64,000 nucleotides of DNA from assembly GCA_019455325.1 (NCBI GenBank), contig JACFMQ010000003.1, positions 1 to 64,000 on the forward strand. The letters run 5' to 3'. Of this stretch, positions 9,148 through 17,251 are shown one piece after another. The notes under the pieces are model-generated. The model did not search any database and had not been told where the DNA came from. It was given only the letters and a program-made list of their open reading frames with translations. The position numbers and the translations under genes were made by a program. Each line of letters begins with the position of its first letter. Positions within the stretch are counted from its first letter, which is position 1. This DNA comes from Rhodocyclaceae bacterium (GTDB lineage: Bacteria > Pseudomonadota > Gammaproteobacteria > Burkholderiales > Rhodocyclaceae).

Positions 9148-10284
9148 TCAGCCGGCGGCGGGCAGGTCGATGGCGACCGTCAGCCCGCCGCCGTCGCGGT
9201 TGACGGCGCGGATGCCGCCGCCGTGCAGCCCGGCGACGGCCCGGGCGATGGCCAGCCCGAGCCCGTAGCCCTCGCCCGCCATGCCGGCGCCGCCGCTGCG
9301 CGCGAACGGCTCGAAGATGCGCGTCAGCGCGTCCGCGGCCACGCCCGGCCCGCGGTCGGCGACCTCGACGACGACCGTCGCCGCCCCGCACCGCGCAACG
9401 ACCTCGACGACGCCGCCGGCCGGTGAATGGCGCAGCGCGTTGCGCAGCACGTTCTCCACCGCCCGCCGCAGCAGCTCCGCGTCGCCGCGCAGGAAGAGCG
9501 GCGCCGGCGCCGCCAGCGTCACCGTGCAGCCCTTGGCCTCCGCCTCGAAGCGCGCGTCGGCGACGAGCGCCTCCAGCAGCGCCGCCAGGTCGACGTCCGC
9601 CGCCGGCGTGCCGGCCATGCCCGATTCCAGCCGCGCCAGCGTCAGCAGTTCGCCGACGAGCGCGTCGATGCGGCCGGTGTCGCGTTCGATGCGGCCGACC
9701 AGCTCCGCCGCGCGCGCCGGCCGCTGCCGCAGCAGGCCGGCCGCCGCCTGCAGCCGCGCCAGCGGCGAGCGCAGTTCGTGCGACACGTCGTGCAGCAGCC
9801 GGCGCTGCGCGCCGACCAGCGACTGCAGGCGCTCGACCATGCGGTCGAAGTCGCCGCCGAGATCGGCCAGCTCGTCCTTGCGCCGGCCCATCGCCGGCCC
9901 GGCGCGGGTCTCCAGCCGGCCCTGCGCGACCGCGTCGAAGGCCGCGCGCAGGCTGCGGATCGGCCGCGCGAAATACCAGGCGAGCAGCGCCGCGACGAAG
10001 AGGCTGACGAGACTGCCGGCGAGCAGCGGCATGGCCGGCGGCAGCAGCGGATGGCGGTGCCCCGGCGGCGGCATGAGCTCATCGGCGAACAGCTCCGGCG
10101 GCGGCATCGCCTCGTCGGCGAACGGCGGCGACAGCATCGCCTCGACGCCCGGCGGCGGCGGCCGCTCGGACTCGGAACGCAGGCTCCAGATGGCGACGCC
10201 GACGCCGAACGAGGCGAGGAACTGCGCCAGCCACAGCGCGACGAAGAATTTCCAGAACAGACGGCCCATCGCTCGCTCCCTCAT
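9148..10284 (-). CDS. CpxA-like sensor histidine kinase
   Basis: This 378-residue kinase has a first membrane helix near residue 10, a short periplasmic loop rich in proline, methionine and acidic residues, and a second helix near residue 90. HAMP, HisKA (LLHDVSHELRSPLARLQ) and HATPase (VENVLRNALRHSP; GYGLGLAIARAV) follow. The very short sensor loop and the partner regulator place it in the CpxA/RstB group. I chose the ATG that overlaps the regulator's stop (ATGA); an alternative ATG lies five codons inside. The Pro/Met/acidic loop could be a metal or envelope-stress sensor, but nothing proves this. Confidence 0.88.
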   Translation of the reverse strand: MRERAMGRLFWKFFVALWLAQFLASFGVGVAIWSLRSESERPPPPGVEAMLSPPFADEAMPPPELFADELMPPPGHRHPLLPPAMPLLAGSLVSLFVAALLAWYFARPIRSLRAAFDAVAQGRLETRAGPAMGRRKDELADLGGDFDRMVERLQSLVGAQRRLLHDVSHELRSPLARLQAAAGLLRQRPARAAELVGRIERDTGRIDALVGELLTLARLESGMAGTPAADVDLAALLEALVADARFEAEAKGCTVTLAAPAPLFLRGDAELLRRAVENVLRNALRHSPAGGVVEVVARCGAATVVVEVADRGPGVAADALTRIFEPFARSGGAGMAGEGYGLGLAIARAVAGLHGGGIRAVNRDGGGLTVAIDLPAAG

Positions 10285-10961
10285 ACCACCAGCAGGTAGC
10301 CCCTGCGGATCACCGTCTGGATGCGCGAACGGCCGTCCGGCAGGCGGCCGAGCTTGTGGCGGATGCTGCTCATGTGCACGTCGATGCTGCGGTCGAAGCG
10401 GACGAGCGGCCGGCCGAGCGCCTGCTCCGAAAGCGCCTCCTTGCTGACGACGCGGCCGGCCTGGCGGGCGAGCAGCTCGACCAGGCTGAACTCGGTGCTG
10501 GTCAGGTCGAGCGGCCGGCCGTCCTGCTCGGCGCGGCGCTCGGCCGGCCACAGCGTCAGCACGCCGGCGCGGATCGGCGCCGGCGGCGCCGCCGGCACGG
10601 CGCCGGTGCGCTTCAGGATGGCGCGCAGGCGGGCGGTCAGCTCGCGCGGCGTGCACGGCTTCGGCACGTAGTCGTCGGCGCCGAGTTCGAGGCCGGCGAT
10701 GCGCTCGTCGTCGTCGCCCTTCGCCGTCAGCATCAGCACCGGCACCGCGCTCGCCGCGCGGATCCGGCGCAGCGCCTCGATGCCGGAGCAGCCCGGCATC
10801 ATCACGTCGAGCACGACGATGTCGAAGCCGCCGGCCAGCGCGGCGCGCGCGCCGGCGTCGCCGGCGTGCGCCGCCTCGACGACGAAACCCTCGCCGCGCA
10901 GGTAGTCGCGCAGCAGTTCGACCAGTTCGACGTCGTCGTCGACCAGCAGCACCTTGGCCAT
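10281..10961 (-). CDS. CpxR-like response regulator (OmpR family)
   Basis: This 226-residue regulator has a receiver (VDDD, phospho-acceptor Asp in VVLDVMMP, Lys in PKPCTPREL) and a C-terminal winged helix. The stretch LGRPLVRFDRSIDVHMSSIR closely resembles E. coli CpxR. The start follows a GAGGAGAAAGAGGAAG ribosome-binding site. It is coupled to the kinase by a four-base overlap. TTTAC-N5-TTTAC boxes lie upstream, in the region shared with the divergent EF-hand gene, so autoregulation and control of that gene are likely. Confidence 0.9.
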   Translation of the reverse strand: MAKVLLVDDDVELVELLRDYLRGEGFVVEAAHAGDAGARAALAGGFDIVVLDVMMPGCSGIEALRRIRAASAVPVLMLTAKGDDDERIAGLELGADDYVPKPCTPRELTARLRAILKRTGAVPAAPPAPIRAGVLTLWPAERRAEQDGRPLDLTSTEFSLVELLARQAGRVVSKEALSEQALGRPLVRFDRSIDVHMSSIRHKLGRLPDGRSRIQTVIRRGYLLVV

Positions 10962-11045
10962 CGCTTCCTCTTTCTCCTCTTTGCGCGGCAATGCTTGCCG
11001 CCCCGCGGCGCGGCGGCGTCGGCAAGCCGCTGAACGAACACCGGT

Positions 11046-11060
11046 TTAACGCCGATTTAC
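11046..11060. promoter_or_regulatory. CpxR-like box 1
   Basis: TTAAC-N5-TTTAC is one mismatch from the CpxR consensus GTAAA-N5-GTAAA read on the other strand. It lies 85 bp upstream of the CpxR-like gene's start and about 220 bp upstream of the EF-hand gene. The surrounding TTTAACGCCGATTTACCCG is closely repeated in box 2. Confidence 0.55.
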
Positions 11061-11144
11061 CCGGCAATTCTCGCCGCCCCATCTGCCGCCCGGCCCGAGA
11101 CCGGTTCGGCGACGGTGCATATTGCATCAGATTCCGTCGTTTCC

Positions 11145-11169
11145 TTAACGACGCTTTACCCGTTTTTAC
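11145..11169. promoter_or_regulatory. CpxR-like box 2 (three half-sites at 10-bp spacing)
   Basis: Three half-sites TTAAC, TTTAC and TTTAC start exactly 10 bp apart (11145, 11155, 11165). The last two form an exact TTTAC-N5-TTTAC CpxR consensus. The array lies about 110 bp upstream of the EF-hand gene and 185 bp upstream of the regulator. The 316-bp gap between these divergent genes holds no gene. Confidence 0.65.
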
Positions 11170-11277
11170 ACCGCAAACCCTGAATCCACGGGCGTTCTGG
11201 CCGATCTCTTGCATTGTCGCGACAGTGCGCGCAATGGCGCGCAGCGACCGCAACGAACCCGGCACAAGGAGATGACC

Positions 11278-12225
11278 ATGAGCAGTATTGGTGCAGTAGG
11301 CAGCAACAACGCGATGATGTACGGCGCACAGATGCGCCAGCGGCCCGACCCGTCGGCGATGGCCGAGAAGCTGTTCAGCGCGCTCGACACCGACAGCCAG
11401 GGCTACATCGAGCAGGCCGATCTGGAAACGGCCTTCGGCAAGATCGGCACCGACGCGAACGGCGCCGCCGAGCTGTTCGCGCAGCTCGACGGCGACGGCG
11501 ACGGCAAGGTGACGCAGGACGAGTTCAGCAGCGCCATGCAGGCGGCGGCCGACGAACTCGACGCGCAGTTCGGCGCCATGCGCATGCAGGGCGGCATGCC
11601 GCCCCCGCCGCCGCCCGCCGACGACGCCGGCTTCACGCAGGAGGAGCTGGCAAGCCAGTTGAGCGAGATCGGCGACAGCGACAGCCAGCGCGCCGACCTG
11701 ATCTCGAACATCCTCGCCAACTTCGAGGCGGCGGACGCCGACGGCGACGGCAAGGTCAGCTTCCAGGAGGCGCTCGCCTACGACGAGGAGAATCGCGCCC
11801 AGAGCAGCGGCGCCGCGTCGGCGACCGCCGAACCCGGCGAGCAGTTCGGCGCCATGCGCGCAGCGGGCGGCATGCCCCCGCCGCCGCCGTCCGCCGGCGA
11901 CGCCGGCTTCACGCAGGAAGAACTGGAAAGCCAGTTGAGCGAGATCGGCGACGGCGACAGCCAGCGCGCCGGGCTGATCTCGAACATCGTCGCCAACTTC
12001 GAGGCGGCAGATGCCGACGGCGACGGCAAGGTCAGCTTCCAGGAGGCGCACGCCTACGACGAGGAGAACCGCGCCCAGAACGCCGGCTCCACGTCGACCG
12101 CCGCCTCGGCGGCCGACACGAACGGCGAGGCGAAGCTGCTGATGCAGTTGGCGCGGCTGATCGAAGCCTACGGCCTCGGCGACGACGGCGGCACGCGCTC
12201 CGCGACGCTCTCGATCGCCGCCTGA
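11278..12225 (+). CDS. EF-hand calcium-binding protein with tandem repeats
   Basis: This 315-residue acidic protein has four good EF-hand loops: DTDSQGYIEQAD (about 37-48), DGDGDGKVTQDE (71-82) and DADGDGKVSFQE twice (153-164 and 245-256). Residues of about 97-175 and 189-267 are a near-identical tandem duplication, each starting QFGAMR, with a GGMPPPPP stretch, a helix pair and one canonical loop. There is no signal peptide or membrane helix. The second ATG is chosen because AAGGA lies seven bases upstream. It resembles XopAW-like EF-hand proteins. It is divergent from the cpxR-like gene and shares its boxes, so it is a likely regulon member. Confidence 0.85.
   Translation: MSSIGAVGSNNAMMYGAQMRQRPDPSAMAEKLFSALDTDSQGYIEQADLETAFGKIGTDANGAAELFAQLDGDGDGKVTQDEFSSAMQAAADELDAQFGAMRMQGGMPPPPPPADDAGFTQEELASQLSEIGDSDSQRADLISNILANFEAADADGDGKVSFQEALAYDEENRAQSSGAASATAEPGEQFGAMRAAGGMPPPPPSAGDAGFTQEELESQLSEIGDGDSQRAGLISNIVANFEAADADGDGKVSFQEAHAYDEENRAQNAGSTSTAASAADTNGEAKLLMQLARLIEAYGLGDDGGTRSATLSIAA
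11565..11801 (+). repeat. Tandem repeat unit 1 in the EF-hand gene
   Basis: This 237-bp unit recurs 276 bp downstream (11841-12077) in the same frame with high identity. It encodes the proline tract, a helix pair and one EF-hand loop. Units are separated by a 39-bp Ala/Ser/Thr-rich linker. Confidence 0.8.
11841..12077 (+). repeat. Tandem repeat unit 2 in the EF-hand gene
   Basis: Second copy of the in-frame 237-bp unit. Differences from unit 1 are scattered substitutions, for example ALAYDEEN versus AHAYDEEN. This fits an internal duplication that is still recent enough for slippage or recombination. Confidence 0.8.
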
Positions 12226-12398
12226 CGCACGGCCGGCGGGGCGGAGGCGCCGGCCGCAGGCGCGCCCGCCCCGTCTTCGTGCCGCCGCCGCGGCCGGCGG
12301 CATGCACGCATCCCCGGACTTCCCGCAGCGCGCCGGCCGGCGCACAATGGCGGCGGATCGCTTGCGCGCGCGAGCGCACCGACCGGAGGCCGACGACG

Positions 12399-12632
12399 AT
12401 GAACCCCGAGGACCTGGAACGCCTGGTGACGACCGCGATGCCCTTCGGCAAGTACGAAGGCCGGCTGCTCGCCGACCTGCCCGGGAACTACCTGAACTGG
12501 TTCGCCCGCAAGGGTTTCCCGGCCGGCGAGATCGGCCGCCTGCTGCGCCTGATGCAGGAGATCGACCACAACGGGCTGCGCCCGCTGCTCGACCCGCTGC
12601 GCCGTGCCCCGCGGGGCGCGGCGCCCGACTGA
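12399..12632 (+). CDS. DUF3820 family protein
   Basis: This 77-residue protein has the DUF3820 signature MPFGKYEGRLLADLPGNYLN followed by WFARKGFPAGEIGRLL. The family is widespread and often stands next to or is fused with nucleases, but its function is not established. The preceding 173 bp hold nothing I recognise. Here it is followed 30 bases later by an RNase D-like exonuclease in the same direction, so the two may be co-transcribed. Confidence 0.85.
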   Translation: MNPEDLERLVTTAMPFGKYEGRLLADLPGNYLNWFARKGFPAGEIGRLLRLMQEIDHNGLRPLLDPLRRAPRGAAPD

Positions 12633-12662
12633 CCGCCCCCGCCCCGCACCGAGGAAATCCGC

Positions 12663-13268
12663 TTGCCCGCCCCGCTGCCCCCCGCCATCGACGGCCTCGC
12701 GCCGGAGGCGCTGCCGCCCTATCCCGGCCTCGCGCTCGCCGACGTCACCCTGGTCGCCGACGCGGCAGCCGCGTCGGCGGCGGCCGCGCTGCTGCTCGCC
12801 GCCGACGCGATCGGCTTCGACAGCGAATCGAAGCCGACCTTCGCCAAGGGCGAGGCGTCGACCGGGCCGCACCTCGTCCAGCTCGCCACCGACGACCATG
12901 CCTGGCTGTTCCCGACCGCCGTCGCCGCCGGCCTGCCGGTGCTGAAGGCGGTGCTCGAATCGACGCACGTGCAGAAGATCGGCTTCGGCCTCGGCAACGA
13001 CCGGAGCGCGCTGCAGTCGCGCTTCGGCATCGCGCTCGCCAACGTCCTCGACCTCGGCGAGCGGCTGCGCGGCCCCGGCCATCGCGGCACCGTCGGCGCG
13101 AAGACGGCGGTCGCCCGCTTCTTCGGCCAGCGCCTGCAGAAATCGAAGCGGATCGGCACCAGCAACTGGGCGGCGGCGCGTCTCAGCGAGCGGCAGATGC
13201 TCTACGCGGCGAACGACGCGCACGTCGCGCTGCGCGTCTACCGGGCCTGGCTGCGGGTGCCGGTCTAG
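12663..13268 (+). CDS. 3'-5' exonuclease domain protein (RNase D-like)
   Basis: This 201-residue DEDDy-type exonuclease domain shows IGFDSESKP (Asp/Glu of motif I), KIGFGLGNDRSALQ (motif II Asp) and YAANDAHVALRVY (Tyr and Asp of motif III). The start is a TTG preceded by GAGGAAAT at good spacing; no ATG fits. It lacks the HRDC domains of full-length RNase D, so it is a stand-alone exonuclease acting on RNA or DNA 3' ends. It follows a DUF3820 gene. Confidence 0.85.
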   Translation: MPAPLPPAIDGLAPEALPPYPGLALADVTLVADAAAASAAAALLLAADAIGFDSESKPTFAKGEASTGPHLVQLATDDHAWLFPTAVAAGLPVLKAVLESTHVQKIGFGLGNDRSALQSRFGIALANVLDLGERLRGPGHRGTVGAKTAVARFFGQRLQKSKRIGTSNWAAARLSERQMLYAANDAHVALRVYRAWLRVPV

Positions 13269-13335
13269 GCCGCTTCATCGCGGCGGCGCGAAGGAGTATC
13301 GTTGCCGCATCGCCGCCGACACCGCGAGGCACGCC

Positions 13336-13614
13336 ATGAGCCACAAGCACAGAAACGTCCTGCAGGCCGTCTTTCACGACCCCGTGAGCAGCAACATCCA
13401 GTGGCGCGAGGTCGAATCCCTGCTCAAGCACCTCGGCGCCACCGTCGAACCGGCGCACGGCGCCCGCTTCCGCGTCCTGCTCAACCGCCGCGAGTTCTTC
13501 CTGCACCACCCGCACCACAGCAACGAACTCTCCAAGCAGGAGGTGAAGTACCTGCGCGAGGGCCTGGCCGCCGCCGGCGTGACGCTGTCGAGCTACGACG
13601 CGGAACGGGCGTAG
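13336..13614 (+). CDS. HicA-like small protein
   Basis: This 92-residue protein resembles HicA double-stranded RNA-binding toxins: IQWREVESLLKHLGATVEPA, then RFRVLLNRREFFLHHPHH and a C-terminal helix LREGLAAAGV. It is longer than canonical HicA (about 60 residues). No HicB antitoxin is adjacent, since the next gene is convergent and encodes an unrelated sulfatase. I consider it a solitary HicA-fold RNA-binding protein; toxicity is unproven. Confidence 0.7.
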   Translation: MSHKHRNVLQAVFHDPVSSNIQWREVESLLKHLGATVEPAHGARFRVLLNRREFFLHHPHHSNELSKQEVKYLREGLAAAGVTLSSYDAERA

Positions 13615-13617
13615 CGC

Positions 13618-15615
13618 TCAGCGCTTCTCGGGCAGCCGGTAGCGCTGCTCGCGGTAGAGCCAAGCCGGCAGCAGCGCGTGCGCCAGCGCGCGTCGCTCGC
13701 GGGCGGCCGCGTCGGCCGGCGGCGGCGCCGCTTCCAGGTGCTTCTTCCGCGCGTCGTAGCGGCCGTGCGCCGGCGCCCGCTCCGGGCGCAGCACGACCAC
13801 CTCGTCCCCCTCCATCCAGGCGTAATGCTGCTCGTACTGCATCATCGCCCGGCCGGGCAGGTCGTCCGGCTCGCGCGTCAGGTCGCGGCCGATCATCGGA
13901 TGCACGGCGTCCACCCCGAGCAGCGAGAGCAGCGTCGGCGCCAGGTCGATCTGGCTGGCGACGGTCTTCACCGTCTTCGGCTGGAGGTCGGCGCCGAGGA
14001 TCAGGCCGGGGATGTGGAAGCGTTCGATCGGCACCAGGCTGTCGCCGCGCACGCGGATGTCGTGGTCGGCGACGACGAGGAAGAGCGTGTCCTGCCAGTA
14101 CGGGCTGGCCTTGGCCTGCGCCATGAAGCGGCCGAGCGCCCAGTCGGTGTATTTGACGGCGTTGTTCTCGGTGCCCTTCGGCTCCTCGTGCAGTTCGATG
14201 CGTCCGTCCGGGAACTCGAACGGCGCGTGGTTCGACGAGGTGAACACCAGCGTGAAGCTCGGCCGGCCCTCGGCGTGCTTGGCCAGCAGGCGCTCGTGCG
14301 TCTTGTTCAGCAGGTCCTCGTCGGAGACCCCCCAACTGCCCTTGAACGCCGGCGCCGCATAGTCGTTCTGGTCGGTGACGCGCGAGAAGCCGTTGCCCAT
14401 GAAGAAGCCGCGCATGTTGTCGAAGTGCGACTCGCCGCCGTAGATGAACTCCGATTCGTAGCCGTGGTCGCCGAGGATCGATGCGAGCGACGCGAAGTCG
14501 CGCTGCGCCAGCGCCAGCTTGACCACGGCCTGCGCCGGCGTCGGCGGGAAGCCGGCGACCACCGCCTCGATGCCGCGGATCGAGCGCGTGCCGGTGGCGT
14601 AAAGCTGCTCGAACCACCAGCCCTCGCGCTTGAGCTTTTCCAGCTCGGGCGTCACCGGCACGCCGCCGAGCGATTCGACGAAGGTGGCGCCGAGGCTTTC
14701 TTCGAGGACGATCACCAGGTTGAGCGGCTTCGCCCGGCGCACCGTCGCCTGCTGCCTGGTCAGCGTCGGCATCTCCGGGTCGTCGAGCAGCGGGCGGCCG
14801 TCGCCCAACTGCGCGCGGGCCGCGCGCACTTCGTCGAGGATCTCCGCCGCATCGAGCTTGCCGTAGATCTCGCTCGACCGCGCCTCGTGGCTCATGCCGT
14901 AGACGGCGTGCGTGACCGACCAGGCGGAGTTGAGGATCAGCGTGTTGACCATCGGGTCGCCGGTCAGCGCGAACAGCGCCGGGTTGGCCGGCCGGTGGTC
15001 GACGCTGGAGCGGATGGCGAAGAGGCAGACGAAGAGGATCAGCGGCCAGGTGAGCCAGAGCCGGGCGGCCGACCACGTCGGCGGGCGGGCGAGCCAGGGC
15101 CGCAGCAGGCGGGCCGTGCCAGCGGCGGCGAGCGCGGTGAGCAGCGTGCCGCCGACGAGGTGCAGGCGGAAGCCGGTCCACAGCATCGAGAAGACCTCGC
15201 CGGGGTATTTCAGGTATTCGACGAAGAGGCGGTTCGGGCGCGCGTCGTATTCGCCGATGAAGGCCGGCGACGCCGCTTCCAGCAGCACCAGGGCGGCGAC
15301 GGCGAGGATCGTCCAGAAGGCGGCGAGGCGGCGCCAGAAGGGCCAGAGCGGGCGCAGCGCGAGGAGCGGCGCGAGCAGCAGCAGGGGCAGCGCCAGCAGG
15401 CTGAGCTGGATGACGTCGACGCGCAGGCCCTGCAGCAGCATCTCCGGCCAGATGCCGGTGGCGGCGACGCGCTCGGACTGCCAGAGCATCAGCGCGGCGC
15501 GCGACAGCGAGAGCAGCGGCAGGCCGACGAGGAAGAGCAGGGCCAGCGGCGCATACGGGCCGCAGACGTCGAGGCGGCGCCACAGGCGGTCGACGGGAGA
15601 AAGGACAGGAGGCAT
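13618..15615 (-). CDS. LTA synthase family membrane sulfatase/phosphoglycerol transferase
   Basis: This 665-residue protein has about five N-terminal membrane helices (within residues 20-200) followed by a periplasmic sulfatase-fold domain. Visible are the nucleophile-Thr region YATGTRSIRGIEAV, metal-binding EESLGATF and DHDIRVRGDS, and IYGGESHFDNMRGFF. Gram-negative members transfer phosphoglycerol or phosphoethanolamine to envelope glycans or lipids. It is transcribed divergently from the colR-like gene across 180 bp that carry a phased operator, so ColRS control is possible. Confidence 0.88.
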   Translation of the reverse strand: MPPVLSPVDRLWRRLDVCGPYAPLALLFLVGLPLLSLSRAALMLWQSERVAATGIWPEMLLQGLRVDVIQLSLLALPLLLLAPLLALRPLWPFWRRLAAFWTILAVAALVLLEAASPAFIGEYDARPNRLFVEYLKYPGEVFSMLWTGFRLHLVGGTLLTALAAAGTARLLRPWLARPPTWSAARLWLTWPLILFVCLFAIRSSVDHRPANPALFALTGDPMVNTLILNSAWSVTHAVYGMSHEARSSEIYGKLDAAEILDEVRAARAQLGDGRPLLDDPEMPTLTRQQATVRRAKPLNLVIVLEESLGATFVESLGGVPVTPELEKLKREGWWFEQLYATGTRSIRGIEAVVAGFPPTPAQAVVKLALAQRDFASLASILGDHGYESEFIYGGESHFDNMRGFFMGNGFSRVTDQNDYAAPAFKGSWGVSDEDLLNKTHERLLAKHAEGRPSFTLVFTSSNHAPFEFPDGRIELHEEPKGTENNAVKYTDWALGRFMAQAKASPYWQDTLFLVVADHDIRVRGDSLVPIERFHIPGLILGADLQPKTVKTVASQIDLAPTLLSLLGVDAVHPMIGRDLTREPDDLPGRAMMQYEQHYAWMEGDEVVVLRPERAPAHGRYDARKKHLEAAPPPADAAARERRALAHALLPAWLYREQRYRLPEKR

Positions 15616-15696
15616 GGGAGCGGGCGGAGTGTCTGACGCAGGCGGTCGGGGTTGGGTGCGCGGAAGATCGTGTGTAGGCGGACGGTAGCCGGGCCC

Positions 15697-15727
15697 GCGT
15701 CAAAAAAATGTGAAACCGGCGTCAAAC
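15697..15727. promoter_or_regulatory. Triple 11-bp-phased direct repeat (candidate ColR operator)
   Basis: Three half-sites begin exactly 11 bp apart: GCGTCAAAA (15697), ATGTGAAAC (15708) and GCGTCAAAC (15719), consensus NNGTSAAAC. OmpR-family regulators typically bind head-to-tail half-sites spaced by one helical turn. The array lies about 33-63 bp upstream of a TATGAT -10 box (15760-15765), consistent with an activator of colR, and between colR and the divergent sulfatase. Confidence 0.6.
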
Positions 15728-15795
15728 TCCGCCGCCCGCCGCCGGCGCCGCCGCCGGAGTATGATCGCGCCTGCCTGCTTCCGACGGAAACCGCC

Positions 15796-16464
15796 ATGCG
15801 CCTGCTGGTCATCGAGGACAACCGCGACATCCTGGCCAACCTGGCCGACTACCTGGGCCTCAAGGGCTACACCGTCGACTGCGCCGCCGACGGCCTGACC
15901 GGCCTGCACCTCGCCGCGACGCAGCACTACGACCTGATCGTGCTCGACGTGATGCTGCCCGGCCTCGACGGCTTCGGCCTGTGCCGGCGGCTGCGCGAGA
16001 GCGAGCGCAGCGACGTGCCGATCATCATGCTCACCGCCCGCGACGCGCTGGATGACCGCCTGCGCGGCTTCGAGACCGGCGCCGACGACTACCTGACCAA
16101 GCCCTTCGCGCTGCCCGAGCTGGCGGCGCGCATCGAGGCGGTGCTCAAGCGCGCGCGCGGCGGCGGCCGCGAGCTGCGCGTCGGCGACCTGCGCTACGAC
16201 CTCGACACGCTGGCCGTGAGCCGCGCCGGGCAGGACCTGCATCCGGGGCCGATCGGCCTCAAGCTGCTCGCCGTGCTGATGCAGAAAAGCCCGGCGGTGG
16301 TGCGCCGCGAGGTGCTGGAAGAGGCGCTGTGGGGCGATTCGCCGCCCGACAGCGACAGCCTGCGCAGCCACGTCCACGCGCTGCGCCAGTTGATCGACAA
16401 GCCCTTCCCGACGCCGCTGCTGCACACCGTGCACGGCATCGGCTACCGCCTGGCCGAACACTGA
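15796..16464 (+). CDS. colR: ColR-like response regulator (OmpR family)
   Basis: This 222-residue regulator has a receiver (VIEDNRDI, phospho-acceptor Asp in IVLDVMLPG, Lys in TKPFALPE) and an OmpR winged helix ending HTVHGIGYRLAEH. The ColR assignment rests on context. Downstream genes encode a SAM methyltransferase, an InaA-type kinase and a sensor kinase, the same set as the Pseudomonas colRS-warA-warB locus that maintains the outer membrane under metal or polymyxin stress. Here the order is colR-warA-warB-colS. A TATGAT -10 and a phased repeat precede it. Confidence 0.8.
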   Translation: MRLLVIEDNRDILANLADYLGLKGYTVDCAADGLTGLHLAATQHYDLIVLDVMLPGLDGFGLCRRLRESERSDVPIIMLTARDALDDRLRGFETGADDYLTKPFALPELAARIEAVLKRARGGGRELRVGDLRYDLDTLAVSRAGQDLHPGPIGLKLLAVLMQKSPAVVRREVLEEALWGDSPPDSDSLRSHVHALRQLIDKPFPTPLLHTVHGIGYRLAEH

Positions 16465-16558
16465 GCGGCGCATTCGACACCTTCTTCACGCCGCCGCGAC
16501 CTTTCCCTGACCGTCTCCGCGCCACGCTTGCGGCTCCCGCATCCACCGGAGCCGAGCC

Positions 16559-17251
16559 ATGTCCCGCCGCACCGCTTCTGCCGGCATCGAACTGCCGTTC
16601 AGCGACAAATACACCGCCGCCCACGCGCAGGCGTATCACGACAAGCACCGGGGCGATCTGCGCCGCCGCCTGTCCAACCTGCGCGAGCAGCAGCTCGCCC
16701 GCCGCGCGCTGGCGCTCGCCGGCCAGCCCGAGCAGGTGCTCGATCTGCCGTGCGGCGCCGGGCGCTTCTGGCAAACCCTCGCCGAGCATCCGGCGCGGCG
16801 CATCGTCGCCGCCGACAACTCGCGGGACATGCTCGACGTCGCCTTCCGGAACGCCGACGCGCGCCTGCTCGAACGCATCTCCCCGCTGCATGCCTCGGCC
16901 TTCGCCATCGGCCTGCCCGACCGCTCGGTGGACTGCGTCTTCTGCATGCGCCTGCTGCACCACGTCGGCGAGGCGGCGCACCGCATGGCCATGCTGCGCG
17001 AGTTTCATCGCGTCACCCGCGATACGCTGATCGTCTCGCTGTGGGTGGACGGCAACTGGATGGCCTGGCGCCGCCGTCGCCAGGAAGCGCGCCGTCTCGG
17101 ACGCGACCGGGAACGCCCCGCCAATCGCTTCGTGCTGCCGCGCGAGCGGGCGGAAGCGGAGTTCGCCTTCGCCGGCTTCGACATCGTCGATCACCTGGAT
17201 TTCCTGCCCCGGCAGTCGATGTGGCGCGTCTATGTCCTGCGCCGCGCCTGA
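16559..17251 (+). CDS. SAM-dependent methyltransferase (WarA-like)
   Basis: This 230-residue class I methyltransferase has motif I VLDLPCGAGRFWQ, an acidic strand-2 residue in IVAADNSRDML and motif IV VDCVFCMRLLHHV. In Pseudomonas the equivalent gene of the colRS locus is linked to LPS biosynthesis. The ATG follows the colR stop by 94 bases, and the gene end overlaps the kinase start by 20 bases. The substrate is not known; an LPS-core component is plausible from the kinase next door. Confidence 0.82.
   Translation: MSRRTASAGIELPFSDKYTAAHAQAYHDKHRGDLRRRLSNLREQQLARRALALAGQPEQVLDLPCGAGRFWQTLAEHPARRIVAADNSRDMLDVAFRNADARLLERISPLHASAFAIGLPDRSVDCVFCMRLLHHVGEAAHRMAMLREFHRVTRDTLIVSLWVDGNWMAWRRRRQEARRLGRDRERPANRFVLPRERAEAEFAFAGFDIVDHLDFLPRQSMWRVYVLRRA

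Noticed and set aside
11565-12077. CRISPR-like or short tandem array in the EF-hand region
   Set aside because: There are only two in-frame 237-bp units encoding protein. I saw no CRISPR-type short repeats with unique spacers anywhere in the window.
9148-12345. Apparent 1065-residue reading frame containing the CpxA-like kinase
   Set aside because: Only the last third is protein-like. The upstream part is antisense to the EF-hand gene and out of frame with the cpxR-like gene.
13336-13614. HicA-HicB toxin-antitoxin locus
   Set aside because: No HicB partner lies on either side, and the protein is longer than a standard HicA toxin, so I kept it as a solitary HicA-like protein.
13678-15636. 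Long plus-strand open frame opposite the LTA-synthase-like gene
   Set aside because: Arg/Glu/Val-rich, lacks motifs, and lies antisense to a well-supported sulfatase-family gene.
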